This document shows positions 46,943 through 60,021 of a DNA stretch of 64,000 bases, one piece after another. Each line of letters begins with the position of its first letter. The first letter of the stretch is position 1. The notes under the pieces are model-generated. The model made no database searches, was not told the origin of the DNA, and was given only the letters and a program-made list of their open reading frames with translations. The stretch spans positions 2,232,001-2,296,000 of the forward strand of contig JAJGBQ010000006.1 of the NCBI GenBank assembly GCA_022457065.1, given 5' to 3'. This stretch comes from Curvularia sp. ZM96 (Eukaryota; Ascomycota; Dothideomycetes; Pleosporales; Pleosporaceae). The position numbers and the translations under genes are program-made.

Positions 46943-48200
46943 ATGCCGCCTTTTGACCTCTCGCTGCGAGAGGAAAACGTCGGTGTGGTTCAGCCACCAC
47001 CAGGAGTTACACCGAATTTCATCAATCCACCATCTCTCCAGCATATTCCCCTAATTGTGAACATCGTCTTAACGTCTGTCTCAGCGGTCTTTGTGATTCT
47101 GCGACTTTACACAACAGGCCTAATCATACGGTCTGTAGGAGTTGATGATTGTACGTGTTTCAATCTTAGTATAAACAAATTCAGCTAATTTTTAGACATG
47201 ATCGGTTGTGCATGGGTTAGTTTCTCATAGCTTCGTATATATGTCTATCTAAGCTTATCTTACTTTCAGCTTTTAGCATGCACATCTTCTATTGTACAGA
47301 TTCTACGTAAGTCCATTATTTACCTATTAAATCTTGTAGTCGGTTAACCAGGCCCAGTTATTCGCTATGGATTAGGGCGCCATTTATGGGACGTCCCTTT
47401 TTCTGCCTTCAATGGCAAATTCCTTGAAGTGAGAATGATGCTTCCTGGTCCTTGATAACATATGCATGGGATAATTCAGCTAATGGAAGTTATTCAGTTT
47501 GCTGCAATATGCGTAACGTTCTACGGCCTTTCGATCATGCTTAGCAAGGTATCAATCTTGCTCCTCTTCCTACGGTCCTGGCCACAAAAGCCCAAGCGAG
47601 TCATCTATGCTACTATCGCAGTAGTAGTATTGTATAGTCTCATAGGGTCATTTCACTGGCTGTTCGATTGCAAGCCACTCGAAAAGTTCTGGGATTTGAG
47701 CATTACCTACGGTTCATGCATCGAATGGCCAAAAATCAATATATTTTCCGGCGTAATGAATACAGTTACAGACAGCATTATTCTACTTCTACCCATATGT
47801 ATGTTACGAAAGGTCCAGCTCCCCAAGTGGGAAAAGTTTGGATTGGGTTTCGTGCTGATGGCAGGAGGATTGTATGTTTCCCCATTCGAGTAACTCTGGA
47901 GGTACGACGTGCTGATGTGCGGAACAGTGTCTTGGTCATCAGCATCATTAGATTGAAGACAACAGTGGACATCTCGCGAAGTCTAGACATTACATGGGAA
48001 TACGTGGATAGTGGCATATGGTGGTTAGTATATTGACATCGTTCGCGGCTATGGAAAGATATATCTAATCTTAACTTAGGATGATAGAGATGCATATCGC
48101 TATTGTTTGCGCCTGTCTTCCAGTTGCGAGGGCCTTTCTTCGTAAACACTTCCCTTCTGTGATCGGCTACAACTTCAATAGCTTCGTCCAGGGTATCTAG
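46943..48200 (+). CDS. Rhodopsin-domain (PTH11-like) integral membrane protein 2
   Basis: This 316-aa membrane protein is spliced from seven exons: 46943-47150, 47196-47215, 47270-47306, 47352-47428, 47480-47871, 47928-48023 and 48080-48200. Every junction is GT-AG and in phase, including 20- and 37-nt exons. Helix 1 is PLIVNIVLTSVSAVFVILRLY. GLGRHLWDVP is the conserved loop. YGLSIMLSKVSILLLFLR follows, then NTVTDSIILLLPICMLRKVQLPKWEK and the final helix MIEMHIAIVCACLPVARAFL. It is the same broad family as its divergent neighbour but with little obvious identity. The C-terminal tail is short. Function unknown. It is the last intact gene before the RIP-mutated block. Confidence 0.82.
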
Positions 48201-49140
48201 AACGATTTGATCATACTACCGCGTCATGGAATTTGGAAGTTCTAGTCGGATTCGCTGGCGTTGAAGGGGGTGGCAAAAATACCGCAATGGAGGATGTTAT
48301 ATCGAAGTCACATACCCCGCAGACAATAAAGAGATTGGGCCTGCTAGCCGAAGGCTATCTTTTAGACTCGGAGATGGGGGATAGACGACCCGACCCCGAC
48401 ATAGGGCTGTGCGAGAAGCGTTGAATTTATTCTGGTGTGGAGGGTGGAATAAGGTTGAAATAAACTTTAGAAAATTATCGCCGCTTATAGTAGGTGGGTG
48501 CGAAGAAGCCCTGAGTCAGCCACGACCGGATGGGATGGAACTAGAACCGGGCGCTCGGAACTGAGCAGTGGGTGAGTTGTGGATGGAATTCCAGTTAGTG
48601 GGCCCTGAAGGCGGCAAGTTATGTCACCTTTCCATCACCGGTAGTGAGCGGAAGTATTGGGATAGGGCTGAGGGAAGGTTTACAATAGGTACAAGCACCT
48701 TACACCTACGTACTAGATCAATGTGGACGTGTGCTAAGGTGTCATGAAAGCGCGAAGGTCGACCTGAGATACGGGGACCCGTTATCGGCCTCGGCATTTC
48801 GAGATCTGTGGTACTTGAAGAACAGGTAGCCTAGCGTGGATCGGTCAGCGTGGCGGCTTCAAACACGGTGGCACTTTACCTAATAGGTAATACGGAGGTA
48901 CTAGAGTGGGAGTGGTAGTATAGCGTAAGAATGTTATAGAGGGTTATACTATCCTTGTGAGGGATGCGGTAGATGAAGGATTGCATTTGATAGAATATAG
49001 GCTACTGTTATCTATCTAGGTAGATAGTAGATTTTAGTGTTCGTGGATAGACGGCTAGTCCAGGGCCGATCAGGCTAGACCAGCTATAGGTCACATGATC
49101 TGACGCTGTCGGCCGGCATTGCCGGCAACCGCAGCCCATG
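48201..49140. other. Intergenic transition to the transposon block
   Basis: Base composition is still ordinary here and changes sharply to TA-rich at about 49,140. I see no gene; the 63-codon frame at 48233-48424 lacks motifs. Confidence 0.5.
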
Positions 49141-49330
49141 AGGGCTAGATTCATAAATATACTTCTCTTTATCTTAATCTAAGTTAGGGCGAGATAGCTA
49201 TTAGTAGTTATCTACGCAGTTACTAAGTAATACTAGAAGAAAAGAGTAATAGATAAATAACCAATCTTATTAGTAATAAGTTAAAAGATATATTATCTTT
49301 AATACTAACTAAGAGTAATAGAAGATATGA
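49141..49330 (-). repeat. Inverted, diverged LTR fragment
   Basis: The reverse complement of this stretch resembles part of LTR A at about 49,860-50,045. The best match is the segment containing CTCGCCCTAA, then AGATTAAGATA and GAGAAGTAT. It is an antisense LTR remnant abutting element A. Edges are approximate, because similarity fades toward 49,330. Confidence 0.55.
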
Positions 49331-49563
49331 AAGTAGTTATATATAAGTATTTGTTGAAAAATAATAATTATATAATAACTCTTGTAGTGAAATACTAACA
49401 CTAATAAAACTACTCTTACGCTAGCAAATAAGTAGAGGTAAAGTAAGAGTAGAGTTACTAAGACTTAAATAGAGGTAGAGATAAGATTACTAAAATCTAC
49501 TATAAAATAGCATAGGCAAGACTAGTTAAATTAGTATTAGTTATAGAGTTACATAGAGGTATA

Positions 49564-50042
49564 TGTTACAGGTAACAAGTCAAAAGGATCACCTCCCTTA
49601 ATGCTGACCACGAGTGGTGGGAAACTCTTAGGGTGTTAGCAGGTGAGCAATTATCGCGGGGTGACGATTACGTGACTAGCCTTACGCCAAGACTATAGCA
49701 TTAGTAATGCTACTCTAGATATATAAGAACATAACCTTATATAGTAGAGATAGAGTTAGTAACTCTAGGTTAGATAGCTAATACTAGAGTAGATTATAAT
49801 AGATATAAGAATAGGTTTAGATTTTATTATTATACTCGTTATATTTAACTTAAATTATACTTTCTTATAAGTTATTACCTAATAAGATTAATATATTATT
49901 ATTCTATTATTATAGAATTAATTATCTTTTACTATTAGTTAAGTATCTATAACTCTTTTCTACTTAGAAATACTTTAGTAATTACGTAGACACCTACTAA
50001 TAGTTATCTCGCCCTAATCTAGATTAAGATATAGAGAAGTAT
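49564..50042 (+). repeat. Left LTR of element A
   Basis: It starts TGTTAC. Positions 49,564-49,923 align without a gap to 63,641-64,000, differing almost only by C/T and G/A changes. The right boundary near 50,042 is estimated from where similarity to the inverted fragment ends and is uncertain. Confidence 0.75.
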
Positions 50043-51746
50043 AGCATAACTCTATATAATACTTTAAATACTACTAAATTTTATTAGAGAATTTTAATCT
50101 ATAGGTCGCTTAACTAAGTATATAAAATAGTCTCTTAAGGAAATTAGAATACTATTCTAGAGAATAGACTTATCTATACTAGCTAAGACGAGAAAATGCT
50201 TATAGCTACTAAGAAAGAATCTAGTTTAGATAATAAGAAGAAAACTATTAGTCTAGTAGAGGTAAAAAAGCTTAAGTAATAGACTAAGCGTTAAGAATAA
50301 TAGATAGATAAGCTACGTAACTTAGTTATATAGCTTACTAGTTAGATAATAGCTATACTAAATAAAAAGCTACTTCTAAAACTTAAGATAGTAATACTTA
50401 AGAAATATAAGAGAGAATAATACAAGCTAAGAATATTTCTTACTAACGTTAACTTATACTATAGTCTTAACTAAGTATCTAATAATTAGAAAAAAATTCT
50501 TATAGCTAATACGCTTATAAGAGGTAAAGTAGCTACGTAAATATAGCTATACGTTAAAGACTTTCTAACGTTACTTAAAATCTATAGAATTAGAATAGAG
50601 ACTAAAGTACTAATCTAGAACTAAAATATATTTAAGAAAGAAATAGGACGTATCTTTAGAGAAGTAGATACTAAAGATTAGATAGAAAAGGCTATAAACC
50701 GCCTAAGATAGACTAAGTTAGTAACTATCTATATAGCTAAGTTTAAATAATTATAAGCTAGAGTTAGATAGAATAATATAGCTCTTTAAGTAGTCTATAA
50801 GATAGAACTAAAGAAAGCTATTAAGAATAGTCTAGTATACTACAAGAAACTAGAAATACTCTAGAGCTTGATTAAGTTAGCTATAAGAATTAATAACTAA
50901 ATATAGAAGCGCGCCTAATAGATAGAATAGTAATAGTCTACTACTACTAATATAAGAAAGTAACGTAATAGATATAATAAGAATAGTAACGCTATTATAA
51001 CTAGTAAAGTATAAGAAAAAACTAAGAATAAGAAATTCTAAGAAACGAACTAGAATAGTAGTTTTAAGAAAGAGCGTTAGAAACGCTATAAGAATAAAGT
51101 ATATCTCTAATATAGGAAGTTAGAATACTTCTATAGAGACTACTTAGATAATAAAGTTAAATAAGTAATAGTAAAGATTAGTATACTAAGAATCTAGATA
51201 TCTATCTTACTATCTATAGAAGAGTTAGATAATAACCTTAGCAATTTAGACCTCTACGATAAGGCACGCCTAGCTAATAGTATAGAATTTAAAGTTATTT
51301 CTTAGCTAAGGAAGGGAGCAAATTCTATTATTATAGAATAGGCCGCTCTAATAGATTAGAAAGTTAAGACGACTATAGTAACTAAATAACTAGGAAAAGA
51401 GTACTATTAGATATATAGATATCTACAGTACTAAGTAAATAACTATATTATAAGAATAGGAATTATAATTATAAAACTATATATAGAGAATATAGAATAC
51501 TAAGTAGTAAATAAGTAACTATACTTTAAAGACTTTATAGCAGAAGTACTAACTACGTATAAGAACTTATACTAGGTAGATTATAAAAGATAAAGATATA
51601 AATAATACAAGAAGGAGTACTATACATTAAAGCTTAATATCAATAACTACTACTATATCTATATTAAGACTAAAGAATACCTTATATATAATTATAATCT
51701 TTACGTACTAGAAAAGAAGAAGTTAGCGTATTAATAGCTATACTAG

Positions 51747-51751
51747 ATACG
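51747..51751 (+). repeat. 5-bp target-site duplication of element B, left copy
   Basis: ATACG lies immediately before the left LTR of element B and is repeated exactly at 60,022-60,026, immediately after its right LTR. Five bases is the usual duplication length for gypsy integrases. Confidence 0.85.
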
Positions 51752-52227
51752 TGTTACGAACAAGCGAAACTACTTACGCTAGCTAGGTTGTAATTAGTTT
51801 TAAGAAATGCGGCACAGCAAGCCACGACTACTAGGCTCCGCGATTCTTCTTAACTACGCCGTATATTACGTGACTAATTATTAACGATTATATACCTAAG
51901 AGACTAATTAGAAGGTAATTATCTATAATTACTATATTAATTATATATAATTAGGTCTTAGACTAATTATAGATAACCTAGCGTACTAATTGTATATAAT
52001 TACTATACTAATTGTATACGATTATAACTCTTATTTAATATATAATAGTAGATATTAAACTCTTATAGCTTAATATATTTAACTTAAGTTACGAGTATAA
52101 GTATAATATAAAAGTTACTTATAGAGACACTATTTATATTACTCTATTACTTTGTCTATAAAAACTAACCTTAGAGTCTTAATACTAGAAGTCTTATATT
52201 ACTTCTACTTAAGATCTACTCTTAATA
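51752..52227 (+). repeat. Left LTR of element B (476 bp)
   Basis: It begins TGTTACGAAC and ends CTCTTAATA. It aligns over its full length with 59,546-60,021 without length difference. Mismatches are overwhelmingly transitions. Confidence 0.9.
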
Positions 52228-53063
52228 CTTTAAATACTCTTACGATAAGCAATATTACTATAAACACTCTAGACGCTTTCTAGACTAGAGAATCTACTAA
52301 TCTTAGTAATAAATCTAACGTATACTATAGCGACTATAATAAGTTTAAGACTTAGCTTCTCTAGATTAACTATTACTTCTATCTCTAGAGAGATAGAATT
52401 AATGATAATAATAAGGTCGTCTTAGTCTCTACGTACCTTTAAGATAACGTAGAGAAATAGACTAACTCTATTATCTAACGCTATATAAATAAATCTATTA
52501 AAGACACTAATAACGCCGCCCTAGTTAAAGACTAGAATACTTTTAAAACTAAAATATAATTAAACTTCTTACTATTTAAAGAATTAGTAGTTATAGAATA
52601 AAAGATTTAGACCTTATAATAGATAGGGCCTACTACTAACTATACGACCCTATTCTAATAGTACGCTATAAAGATTAACTAGAATAATAACGCTCTTATG
52701 CGTATATATAAACAAGGTCTTAAACTCTCTATACGTAAAAAACTTATACGAACTAGAATCTTAATTACTATTTTTAAGAAACTTATAATTAAAGCTATAA
52801 GATTAGATAATAAACTTTATAAACTTATATTAGAAGAATGACGATTTGTAAAGAGAACGCGTAAATAAGAAAGCTTAAACAATTAGCCTTGATAAAACTA
52901 ATACTAACGTTTATAGCCTAATGTAAGAAAATAGTAAAACTATACTTCTAGAACTCTAGAAGCTTATTAAGAATATAGTATAGAGCCTATATATCTAGAT
53001 AATCTTAATAAAGGTAAAAGGCTAGAAAAGAATAGTAAAGAATAACCTAAGAAGACGTTTAAC

Positions 53064-53105
53064 TACTATAAGTATAGTAAAGAAAGCTATATAGTACGAG
53101 ATTAC
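53064..53105 (+). pseudogene. Degenerate gag zinc knuckle of element B
   Basis: Fourteen codons keep the spacing of a CCHC knuckle, but the three Cys and the His positions all read Tyr (TAC/TAT), and two Gly positions read Ser. Each is one G-to-A or C-to-T step from the expected codon. RNA binding would be abolished. Confidence 0.7.
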
Positions 53106-54949
53106 TAAAGTATAGATATAAATAAAGTTAAGTAATAACTTAATATTATATAAAAGAAGTTAGAACTTAACGATAATAAAAAATAGAATATTATTACCTA
53201 ACTAACGCTAACCGTACCAAAAGAAGAAGAAGAACTTCTTAAAAGATTTAAAGATATTACTATTACTACTCTAGAAGTATCTAACGAGAATAATAAACCT
53301 CTAAGCGATAAGAAATACAAGATATCTAAGAAAATAGAAGAATCTTAGACGCCTAAAATAAAGTATTAGAAGATAGCTAGCTTTAAGAAGAAATATTAAC
53401 CAGCTATACTAGTATAATTACCTAGTTAAGATAACATATACTACGTAGAAACCTAGATTTAGAAACTAAACGAAATACTTATACTATCTATAACTATATA
53501 AAACTAAGTATACTACTTTAGATATACTATAACCTATAGCATCTCTAAGCTAATATTAACTTCTATAAGATTAAAACTACGTAAACGCTATCTAACTATA
53601 CGTATATTATAGCTAATATTAATAGACTATAAGAAAGAACATACTAATATAAGAAGCACTACTACTCGCCTTATAAGTAAGAAAAGATAGATATACTATA
53701 ATAAGTATAGAAGATATAAGAAGTCTAGACTAACGATAATATATACTAAATTAGTTAATACTAGTATAACGTAAATAAACTATAATATAGTAAGTTACAC
53801 TAGACTATATACACTACTAAGTTCTACCTAGTACACTAGAACGTTGAATAGAACGAGAGATAGTTACTAAAGAAGGTTTTGGGAGAACCTACGTGCAAAT
53901 AGGCATAGTTTAAAAGATATATAAACGAGATAAAGAATATTATTAATATATAGATTACGTATATAAATAAAGACGGCGTTACTAGAGAGTGTAACTAACC
54001 GCATTAGTAAATATGCCTAAGTAATAAGTGCGATAAGCACTAAGACGCTAAAGAATATTATAGCTACGTAAAACTATAGTCTTTTTTAGGCTAGCGATAA
54101 GAGAACGCGGCCTCTCTAGAGAAATTAACTTAGTAAACTCTCTAAGATTAATTAAGCTTGTAGTAAAGCTTAATAAAATATAAATATAGATACTAGTAGA
54201 TTTAGGAGTATAGAATAACTATATTTTAGCGCACGTAGCTAAGAAAGTAGATCTTCTATAGCTATAAAAATAATATCTATACTTACTATATATTACTATA
54301 GGCGAGTTAATACTAAAAGAAAATAAAATTATATATAAGATTAAATAAGTAACGCTTAGTATCTAAGAGTATAAAAAGAAAATCGACCTAGACGTTCTTA
54401 GACTAGCTATCTATAATATTATATTAGGACTTCTATAGCTATAGAAATATAATCTATACATTAACTAGAAGTTAAAAGTATTTTAATTTAAGTACTATAA
54501 ACTGGGCATAACTATAAGCTAGTCTAGATATTAGTAGAGTTTAATAGTAGATAAGAGTACTATTACTAAGTAGTATAATAACGTAGAAAGAGAAGCGTAC
54601 TTAAAAGGTAGTTCTCTTAATAAGAAGCTAAATCTAGTAGATACTAACACTAGACTAAAAGATTATAAAGCTAGAAGTAAATAGAAGAAGAGCGTAACTC
54701 TAGAGATCTCTTGAATAATATAAAAGATTTAAATATCTATTTTAGGAAGTAGTAGACGAATAAGCGTTACTAAAGTATTAACTCTAGAACTACGAGATAG
54801 TCTTATAGAAAGAAAAGCGGCTAACTTTTAGCCTAATTTATTAATAATTAGAACGAGAACTTATAGTACTACGAGAGTACCTAGATAAGTTACTAGCTAA
54901 AGACTATATATAACTATTAATATCTCTAGTAGGATATCTAGTTATATTT

Positions 54950-55420
54950 ATGCTAAAGAAGGATAGAATAGATTAACTATACGTCAACTATAGAAAACTA
55001 AATAATATTATTATTAAGAATTAATACCCTCTACTAAATATTAAAGAACTTTAGAATTAATTATCTTAAGTAAAGATCTTTATAGTATTAGATCTAAGAG
55101 ATAGATACTACTTTATCTAAATTAAGAAAGGTAAAGAATAGAAGATAGCTTTTTAAATAAGATATAGATATTTTAAATATATAGTTATACTATTTAGACT
55201 TATAAACGCCCTAGCTATATTTTAAGTACTTATTAATAACGTACTTAAACCTTATTTAGATATATTCGTTATTATCTATCTAGATAATATTCTAATCTAC
55301 TTAGAGAATAAGAAGGACTATACTAGATACGTTATAAAAGTACTTTAAGCTGTTAACGACTATAGTCTTTAACTTAAGCTAAAAAAGTGTGAATTTTATA
55401 TAACTAAGATTAACTTTCTA
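54950..55420 (+). pseudogene. Reverse-transcriptase remnant of element B
   Basis: Readable fragments in one frame, broken by stops, include YRKLNNI, then VLDLRDRYYFI, LFRLINALAIF and VIIYLDNILIY. They follow the gypsy reverse-transcriptase order. The second catalytic Asp is Asn (GAT to AAT). Confidence 0.85.
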
Positions 55421-56521
55421 GGCTATATAGTAGAGATTAATAGAGTATAAATAAGTAAAGAAAAAATAAAAGTTATTAAAAACTAGCTAATACTAAAGAA
55501 CGTTATAGATATTTAATTATTTCTTAGATTTATAAACTTTAACTAAGAATTGATTAAAGATTACATTAAGATCGTAATACTAATAAGGTAACTTACACGA
55601 AAAGATACTTTATAGAACTAGAATAAAAAGGCTAATAATATCTTTAAGATACTTAAAAAAGTATATATTACGCTACTATACTTTGGAATATTTATTTTAG
55701 AAGTACTACTAAAATTTAAAACTAACGTATTAGACCTAGCTTTAGAAGACTACGCTAGTATCTATATTAATAGTAAATAGTACCTAATAGTATACTACTT
55801 AAGGAAGTTCTTAGGACTAGAAGAATAATATAATATACACGATAAGGAACTACTTATAATAGTTACCTACTAAAAATACTAGAGAGTATACGTAGAAAGC
55901 TACTTAGAACTTACTATCTATATAGATTATAAGAATTTAGTTTACTTTACTACTACTAAACCTCTTAATTAACGCTAGATCTACTAGGCTAAGCTACTTA
56001 GTTAGTATAAATTTAAGATTATATATATACTAGGAAAAGAAAATAGTAGAGTAGACGCTTTTAGCTAACGACTAGATATCGTAGAAACTAAAGAAGTTAT
56101 TAACACTATAATACTTAAGTAAAATAAAGATAGATCTTTAGAACTAGTAAGGACTATTAATAGAACACATAAAATTAGAAACGATATATCTAAAGACTAG
56201 TAAAAAGAAATTATTTAATAGTACTATAACGATCTAGTACACAGATATCTTGAAATTGCTAGAATAATAGAACTAATTCAATAGAACTACAAATTTGATA
56301 AAATAAAGAATAAGGTTATAGCCTTTATTACTAAATATAAATAATACTAAATAAATAAGTATAGTACTTATATACTATATAGAGAAAAATAAGTATAAGA
56401 ACTACTAGACGTACTTTAGATAGATATCTCTATAGACTTTATAATAGGACTACTAAGCTTAGAAGACTCTATAACTAATATTAGCTATAACGTAATCTTA
56501 GTTATAGTAGATAGGTTTACT

Positions 56522-56536
56522 AAATACGTAGTATAT
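56522..56536 (+). repeat. 15-bp direct repeat flanking insertion C, left copy
   Basis: AAATACGTAGTATAT here is repeated at 57,869-57,883. Removing one copy and the DNA between restores the integrase reading frame of element B, so it is a target-site duplication; up to two A residues at the edge are ambiguous. Confidence 0.85.
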
Positions 56537-57868
56537 TTCTTTTCATTTTTCACTAATGGCTCGCCTGTGGCGATTGGCCTATTAAAAAGTATTATAAAAA
56601 ACGGCAGGCCGCCCTTTAGCCTACTAAAGATTAAAGATTAAAAAAAAAAGATTTTATTAAAGTCAGAATTCGAACGCGACACCTCTAGTACTTCTAGCTC
56701 TACGTCTCGCGAGGCCTTAGGCACTAAGGCTCTAGCTCTATATAAGTCTTGAGTCTTAGGGCTTTAGCTTTACGTGTTAAATCTAAGGTATAGATCTAGA
56801 TAGACCCCTAACTATAGAATAATAATAAACTCTAATAAGCAGAAGCCTATTAGGCGGCTAATAATAAGTAGAAAACCCTAAACTTATCGAGCCGTGGTTA
56901 TAATAAAGACTTATAATAGGTAGAAAGATATAAACTATAGTAATAAGGAGTATATAGAAAACTCTAAAATTCTTAAACTATAGTTATGAGTACCTAAAAT
57001 AGCGTACCCGCCTATGAATACTCTACTCTTCTACTATTATTTAAACTTAATCTCTAGCTTAGCAGCGCTTATCGACATTACTCTGTAAGCGATTTCTATC
57101 TCTTTCTTACTAATATCTATCTCTTTCTTACTAATATCTATCTCTTTCTTACTAATTTTTTTCTATTTCTTACTTCTCCAACCTTTATCTAGCGGCCATA
57201 TCCCTAAACCAATCGCGACGACGGATAATCCCTATCGGTATCTCTAGACAAGCCAGGCCTGCCTACTATAGCCCGCCAGTAGATTACGTTCATAAAGAGC
57301 TACAATAGTAGCTCTTCTAGTAGCTAGACTTTTTTAAATTTACTACACCTACTAACTAGAATATACGTCTATGCTAAGACTTAGAGGTAGATAAGATATA
57401 GCTACGAGACTAGAATATCGCACTTATTAATCGATAAGAAGCTTCTAAGATCTACAAGTTTAGCTATAAGTTAATCTAGGATAAGAGAAGATAGCCTAGT
57501 TCTAATACTTTCTTATAGCTTAGATATAATATAGACGACGTTATAGAGGCTATTATAATATAGGGGGACTTTAAGGCTAAGTTATAGAGTAAGAAGAGTG
57601 TGGCTTAGATAAGCGCGACACTCTAGTTTATTTAATTAATTCTAATAGACACGGACATAGACATAAATATAGACGCGGATACGGACGCGGAGATAGCTGT
57701 GGATATAGACGGAGACGTGGAGATAGAGAATATTAAGATAGTAGACGCAAGAGAGAAGTTAGGCGATTTGTCGTTGTGGCTTTGCGGAGGCCGGGTGAAC
57801 TGTAATTGTTAATTAAAAAAAAATTCTAAAATAATTCACTAAAGTCGTTTGCAAAAGGCCGGAGCCAA
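56537..57868. mobile_element. Insertion C, about 1.33 kb, class unresolved (SINE/LINE-like or MITE-like)
   Basis: This block has ordinary TG/CA content in places, so it is less RIP-mutated than its surroundings. On the minus strand a B-box-like GTTCGAA (56,669-56,675) is followed by a T-run (the A-run at about 56,639-56,649 on the plus strand), as at the 3' end of a pol III unit. A 21-bp unit is repeated three times at 57,095-57,155. Near the right end, about 57,650-57,810, an open stretch encodes alternating Asp and Thr/Ile/Ala followed by LSLWLCGGRVNCNC. Clear terminal inverted repeats are not visible. The 15-bp target duplication argues for target-primed retroposition, without proof. Confidence 0.55.
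57095..57155 (+). repeat. Three tandem copies of a 21-bp unit
   Basis: The unit starts TCTATCTCTTTCTTACTAAT and recurs at 57,095, 57,116 and 57,137, the last being incomplete. It lies inside insertion C. Confidence 0.9.
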
Positions 57869-58736
57869 AAATACGTAGTATATATCGCATTTAGGAAAGA
57901 CTATAATATAGAATAACTTATATATATCTTCTATAATAGAATTATAAGAAATTATAGAACACTAAAGTTAATTACTAATAATAGAGATAAGCTCTTTACG
58001 TTAAACTTCTAGATAACCTTAATAGTAATAATAGAAATAAAAAGAAAGCTTTCTATAGCTTACTATCTAGAAACTAATAGATAAATAAAAAGAATAAATA
58101 GAATTATAATAATATACCTACGTATCTATACTAATTACTAGTAAAATAATTAAGTATAACTATTACTAATAGTATAGTTAGTATATAATAATAAGATATT
58201 AGAATCTATAGGATAAATACTATTCTATATAAACTATAGAAGATACCTAAATCTCTTTACTAGAATATTACTAAGTTAAAAAATAGAAGTAGCTATTGCT
58301 ATAGCTAAAGAAATAAAGAAAATCTATAAGAAACTATAAGAATTACTTAACAACGCGTAACGCTAGAGTATTTTATATATTAATTAGAAAAGAAAAATAG
58401 CACCTTAGCTAAAAAAGAGGTATAAAGTATATCTACTTATAAAGAACCTTCGAACGAAACGACTAAGTAAAGAACTAGATAACGTTAAGGTTAGACAATT
58501 TTTAATTTTAAAGTAAAACAGACTAGTAATCTATATACTAGATCTACTACTAGACGCTAAAATATACTTAAAATTCTATATTAAACTATTAGAACTAGTA
58601 GACTCTAAAACTCTATTATAAGAAATATTCTACTACGAGATAGAAGAAGACGAAAAATTTAACGTAGAAGACCTCTAAGAATACTAAGAAACTAGAAGGG
58701 ACGATTTCTAAGATAACGACTTCTACTATGAATAGC

Positions 58737-58795
58737 TAGTTAAATAGAAAGAATATCTAGAGTTAGAAAATATATAGAAACCTAAGACTACCTTA
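58737..58795 (+). pseudogene. Chromodomain remnant of element B
   Basis: The frame reads LVK-stop-KEYLELENI-stop-KPKTTL. The spacing matches a chromodomain, with TAG at both conserved Trp positions, one G-to-A change from TGG. Confidence 0.75.
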
Positions 58796-59545
58796 TAAAA
58801 CTATTAGTAACTATTAAAGAAATACTAAAAATAAAATAATATCTACTACTATACTAGAAGAGCGTATCTAAAGAAAGAGTAAACTAGCGAAAGAAGATTC
58901 TATAATGATCTAATAATACTGTAAAAGCTAAAGAAAGAAAAACGCACCTTAAGAAGCGCTTAAGTAGGTAACGTTTAACGTCGTAACTAACTTATCTAAT
59001 AAACCTAGAGTCGCCTATACTATAGAAGAGAGTACTATACTAATTAAAGCTATAGGATAGTTAGTCTCGTCTACTACTTCTATCTCTTCTATCTCTAACG
59101 TAAGATATAAGACTTTACGCTAAGTACGCTTTTTAGCTTATTTTAAGATTTTCTTATTTCGTAGTAACCGCGAAATAACCTCTACTAATAACTTCTTATC
59201 GTTATCTATTTTCTTTTAGTACTTATCGCGAGTCTAATCTAATAACTTCTAGAATGTATTAATATACTTCTAATCTAGACGAGTATACTCTATATAATAA
59301 AGACGCAATTCTAGTATAACGTAATAAATAAGGCTTTATAAGAAATAATAATTATAAAGAACCTTAGTAAAATAATTTATATAATAGATTTCTATACTTA
59401 GGCGTAAATAACGCTTATAAGAGATAGAAGAAGAGGGGAATATAATTACTACTTATCTTAATTATAGAGTAAGCTCTAGCTATTAATAAGATAATAACAC
59501 GCAGGCACGTAATTTAAGAATAAATTCTAGAAAGAAGAAGAGTAG

Positions 59546-60021
59546 TTTTATAAATAAGCGAAACTACTTACGCTAGCTAGATTGTAATTGGTCTTAAAGA
59601 ATATAGTATAGTAAGCTACGACTACTAGACTCTATAATTCTTCTTAACTACGCTATATATTACGTAACTAATCGTTAACGTTTATATAGCTAAGAGACTA
59701 ATTAGAAAGCGATTATCTACGATTATTATATTAATTATATATGATTAGGCCTTAGACTAATTACACGCAATCTAGCGTACTAATCGTACACGATTACTAT
59801 ACTAATCGTATATAATTATAACTCTTATTCAGTATATAATAGTAGGTATTAAACTCTTATAGCTTAATATATTTAACTTAAGTTACGAGTGTAAGTATAA
59901 TATAAGAGTTACTTATAGAGATACTATTTATATTACCCTATTACTTTATCCGCGAAAACTAACCTTAGAGTCTTAATACTAGAAGTCTTATATTACTTCC
60001 ACTTAAGATCCACTCTTAACA
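59546..60021 (+). repeat. Right LTR of element B (476 bp)
   Basis: It ends CTCTTAACA and is followed by the ATACG duplication at 60,022-60,026. It matches 51,752-52,227 in length and sequence apart from transitions. Confidence 0.9.

Larger units (their letters stand above)
51752..60021 (+). mobile_element. Ty3/gypsy chromovirus B, complete but RIP-inactivated, nested in A
   Basis: The element is 8,270 bp including insertion C, about 6.9 kb without it. It has 476-bp LTRs and a 5-bp target duplication. Domains run left to right. A gag zinc knuckle lies at 53,064-53,105, an aspartic-protease segment (LVDLG) at about 54,192, a reverse transcriptase at about 54,950-55,420 with YLDN at 55,277-55,288, and RNase H at about 55,720-56,080. 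An integrase core at about 56,400-58,300 is split by insertion C (IDFIIGL, then VDRFTKYVVY before the break and IAFRKDYN after it). A chromodomain lies at 58,737-58,795. Stop codons are dense, so no protein can be made. The same orientation as element A allows it to be placed as a younger insertion. Confidence 0.9.

Noticed and set aside
57095..57155. CRISPR-like array
   Set aside because: Units are contiguous 21-bp tandem repeats without spacers, in a eukaryotic genome.
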